From Alphaproteobacteria bacterium (GTDB lineage: Bacteria > Pseudomonadota > Alphaproteobacteria > CBDBCS01 > JAHZLG01), in contig JAHZLG010000251.1 in the NCBI GenBank assembly GCA_022599995.1, positions 1 to 7,375 on the forward strand: a DNA stretch of 7,375 nucleotides, given 5' to 3'. Both the position numbers and the translations under genes were made by a program. Below, piece after piece: positions 5,904 to 7,375 of this stretch; the first letter of the stretch is position 1; each line of letters starts with the position of its first letter. The notes beneath the pieces are model-generated. The model saw only the letters and a list, made by a program, of their open reading frames with translations, had not been told where the DNA came from and searched no databases.

Positions 5904-7352
5904 TCAACCCAACAAAGTCTTTTTCATGTCGACCAGCCACGGCTCGGCACAGGACTCGGTGCGTTTGGTGCTGACCAAAGCCACCCGAATGAAACCGTCT
6001 CCGGGCGAGGGCTCGCCGCGCTTGCGTGGGGCGCAAAGGTAGCGGCCGGGCAGCACGCGGATTCCCGCCTGCTCAAGAAGTTTTGTCGCCGCCTGCTCTC
6101 CGGTCATAGGCGACGGCACAGGTAACCAGAGGAAGAAAGCCGATTCGGGGGCAATATAACCGGGGTAATCCTGCAATATATCGTGGGCGACTGCCCTGCG
6201 CTCGGCGAGGGTTACCCGCACTTGGCGCGCGTGGTCTTCCTCGTTGAACAGGTGCGTCGCCACGTGGAGCAAGGGCCAAGCCACATGCGGCGCAACGGCA
6301 GCCCGGAGGCGAAAGTGCGCTTGCATCTCGGCCTTGCCGCCTATCAGTGCCCCGACACGCAACCCCGGCACCGACGCCCGCTTCGAGAGCGAGCAGACGA
6401 AAAAACACCGCCGTAGGGTGGGGTTGAGGTGCGCCATACCGGTCAACACGGGGAACCGCCCATCAACGGCAGTGACGGCAGTGACTGCCGTAGCCGCCGC
6501 GTCTGCTGAGCCCTTTGAGGTTGCCGCTGAGCCCGCAGAGGTTGCCGCTGAGCCCGCAGTGACCGCCGTAGCCGCCGCATCGAAGGGGTAGTCGATGCCG
6601 CAAACTGCGCCCGAGTCGGCATAACACGCATCGTGGATAATGGTGAAGTCGCAGCGGTCGGCTTGCTCGAGCAAGAAGGCATAGTCATCCCACGCGGCGA
6701 CTGCGCCACTCGGGTTGCTCGGCGAGCACAGCAGGACGGTCACCGCATCCTCCCAATCGGCACGGCTAACACTACGGTAATCGGGAAATCCGCGCGGGTC
6801 TAAGGGGATGTACACGACCCGCGCCTGCGTCAATAACGGGGCAGCCGACCAGACGTGATAAAACGGCTCGGGAACCAATACCGCAGGGTTAGCCTTCTTC
6901 GTGCTGCCGACCAGATCGAGCAACAAGAAATTCAGTGCCTCGCGTGCCCCTGCCACGGGCACAATCTGCTGCTCGGGGTCAAAGGCGTCGAATTCGGCGG
7001 GGGGACGAGTAACGGGAACATAGGGTTGGCGGGCATTGCCGCTCTTCGTTGCGGCCTGCGGGTCTGATCCTGGCCAGTGCAAGCGGGTGAACCAGCCGTG
7101 CACCGCGGTGCGAAACGCCTCGGTGCCGCGCAAGGGGGGGTAGGCTGCCCACCCCTGTATGTCCTGCGTCAGCAGGGCGTCCATCCCTTCCGGCGGGGGG
7201 ATATTCGGCTCACCGATCTCGGCTGACACGATGGGCTGATCGGAGGATGCCGTAACGCCCACGAGTAGGTCACGATAAAGGGCGAACGGATTGCGCCCGC
7301 CGAGTTGATCGAGAACCGGCAACTCTTTCGTTAGGGTGTAGGTCATGGGCAT
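5904..7352 (-). CDS. Class I/II PLP-dependent aminotransferase (fold type I), DapC-like
   Basis: This 482-residue fold-type-I aminotransferase probably transfers an amino group between an amino acid or N-acyl-diaminopimelate-type substrate and 2-oxoglutarate in the cytoplasm. Visible motifs: YPPLRGTEAFR (71-81, cofactor-pocket glycine), SPSNPSG with Asn213, HDACYAD with Asp241 (pairs with the pyridine nitrogen) and Tyr244, SLSKR with the Schiff-base Lys324, GLRVG with Arg332 (phosphate), and GFIRVAL with Arg456 (substrate carboxylate). The SLSKRxxxPGLRxG segment resembles N-succinyldiaminopimelate aminotransferase (DapC), but substrate cannot be read from motifs, so dapC is only a candidate name. 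Family members are usually near 400 residues; the surplus includes an Ala/Thr/Ser-rich repeat insert (about 260-296) between the Asp241 and Lys324 motifs and a loop near 95-120. The start is ATG at 7350-7352, with another ATG two codons on; no Shine-Dalgarno motif is visible. ftsK follows after 3 nt, so the two are likely co-transcribed. Confidence 0.9.
   Translation of the reverse strand: MPMTYTLTKELPVLDQLGGRNPFALYRDLLVGVTASSDQPIVSAEIGEPNIPPPEGMDALLTQDIQGWAAYPPLRGTEAFRTAVHGWFTRLHWPGSDPQAATKSGNARQPYVPVTRPPAEFDAFDPEQQIVPVAGAREALNFLLLDLVGSTKKANPAVLVPEPFYHVWSAAPLLTQARVVYIPLDPRGFPDYRSVSRADWEDAVTVLLCSPSNPSGAVAAWDDYAFLLEQADRCDFTIIHDACYADSGAVCGIDYPFDAAATAVTAGSAATSAGSAATSKGSADAAATAVTAVTAVDGRFPVLTGMAHLNPTLRRCFFVCSLSKRASVPGLRVGALIGGKAEMQAHFRLRAAVAPHVAWPLLHVATHLFNEEDHARQVRVTLAERRAVAHDILQDYPGYIAPESAFFLWLPVPSPMTGEQAATKLLEQAGIRVLPGRYLCAPRKRGEPSPGDGFIRVALVSTKRTESCAEPWLVDMKKTLLG
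6466..6585 (-). repeat. Nested in-frame repeats encoding an Ala-rich insert in the aminotransferase
   Basis: Three layers are visible on the + strand. ACGGCAGTG is repeated twice in tandem (6466-6474, 6475-6483). A 21-bp unit is repeated exactly twice (6517-6537, 6538-6558), preceded by a partial copy (6505-6516), and encodes SAGSAAT-like heptads. A 20-bp sequence at 6481-6500 recurs at 6559-6578 with one mismatch, 78 bp away (26 codons), bracketing the heptads. The product is residues about 260-296, Ala/Thr/Ser/Val-rich with no charged core, at a surface loop position of the fold. All periods are multiples of 3. Confidence 0.88.
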
Positions 7353-7375
7353 AGCTTAGGGTTACACGCCGATCA

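Noticed and set aside
1..7375. Defence, toxin-antitoxin, phage or biosynthetic gene system
   Set aside because: All five genes belong to ordinary families (CarD, TRAP DctM and DctQ, FtsK, aminotransferase). No nuclease, integrase, transposase or toxin-like frame was found.

Overview
The window most likely comes from an alphaproteobacterium of moderately high GC content; the order cannot be resolved. The clearest pointer is the first gene, a CarD-family RNA polymerase-binding regulator whose C-terminal domain carries the alphaproteobacterial pattern (TMWSRRAxEYDMKINSGD). An aminotransferase gene directly followed by ftsK fits the same class.

Layout: the 3' part of carD runs on the + strand and enters from the left edge (1-495). 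All other genes are on the - strand and converge on it. In transcription order, right to left, they are: a class I/II PLP aminotransferase of the DapC-like group (7352-5904); ftsK, encoding the DNA translocase (5900-2811), starting 3 nt after the aminotransferase stop; a 265-bp spacer filled mostly by a degenerate 15-bp tandem array; dctQ (2545-2042) and dctM (1945-605), the two membrane subunits of a TRAP transporter. A cluster of perfect palindromes (531-608) separates dctM from carD and probably ends transcription from both sides.

Function: the aminotransferase and ftsK look like one translationally coupled unit (amino acid or peptidoglycan-precursor metabolism plus chromosome segregation at division). 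dctQ and dctM form one membrane transporter, but no gene for the periplasmic binding protein (DctP) lies in the window. CarD is an independent transcription regulator. No RNA gene, IS element, CRISPR array, phage gene or defence system was seen.

The striking theme is short repeats. Each of the three spacers longer than 25 bp carries palindromes or tandem repeats rich in CTAG, and two of them share a related GGCAG..TCAC..TAG core. Two otherwise conventional proteins carry in-frame tandem expansions: FtsK has 9-, 21- and 24-bp arrays encoding an Ala/Gly/Thr/Asp tract and two extremely Asp-rich blocks in its linker, and the aminotransferase has an Ala-rich insert just before its PLP lysine motif. 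The conserved catalytic motifs are intact in both.
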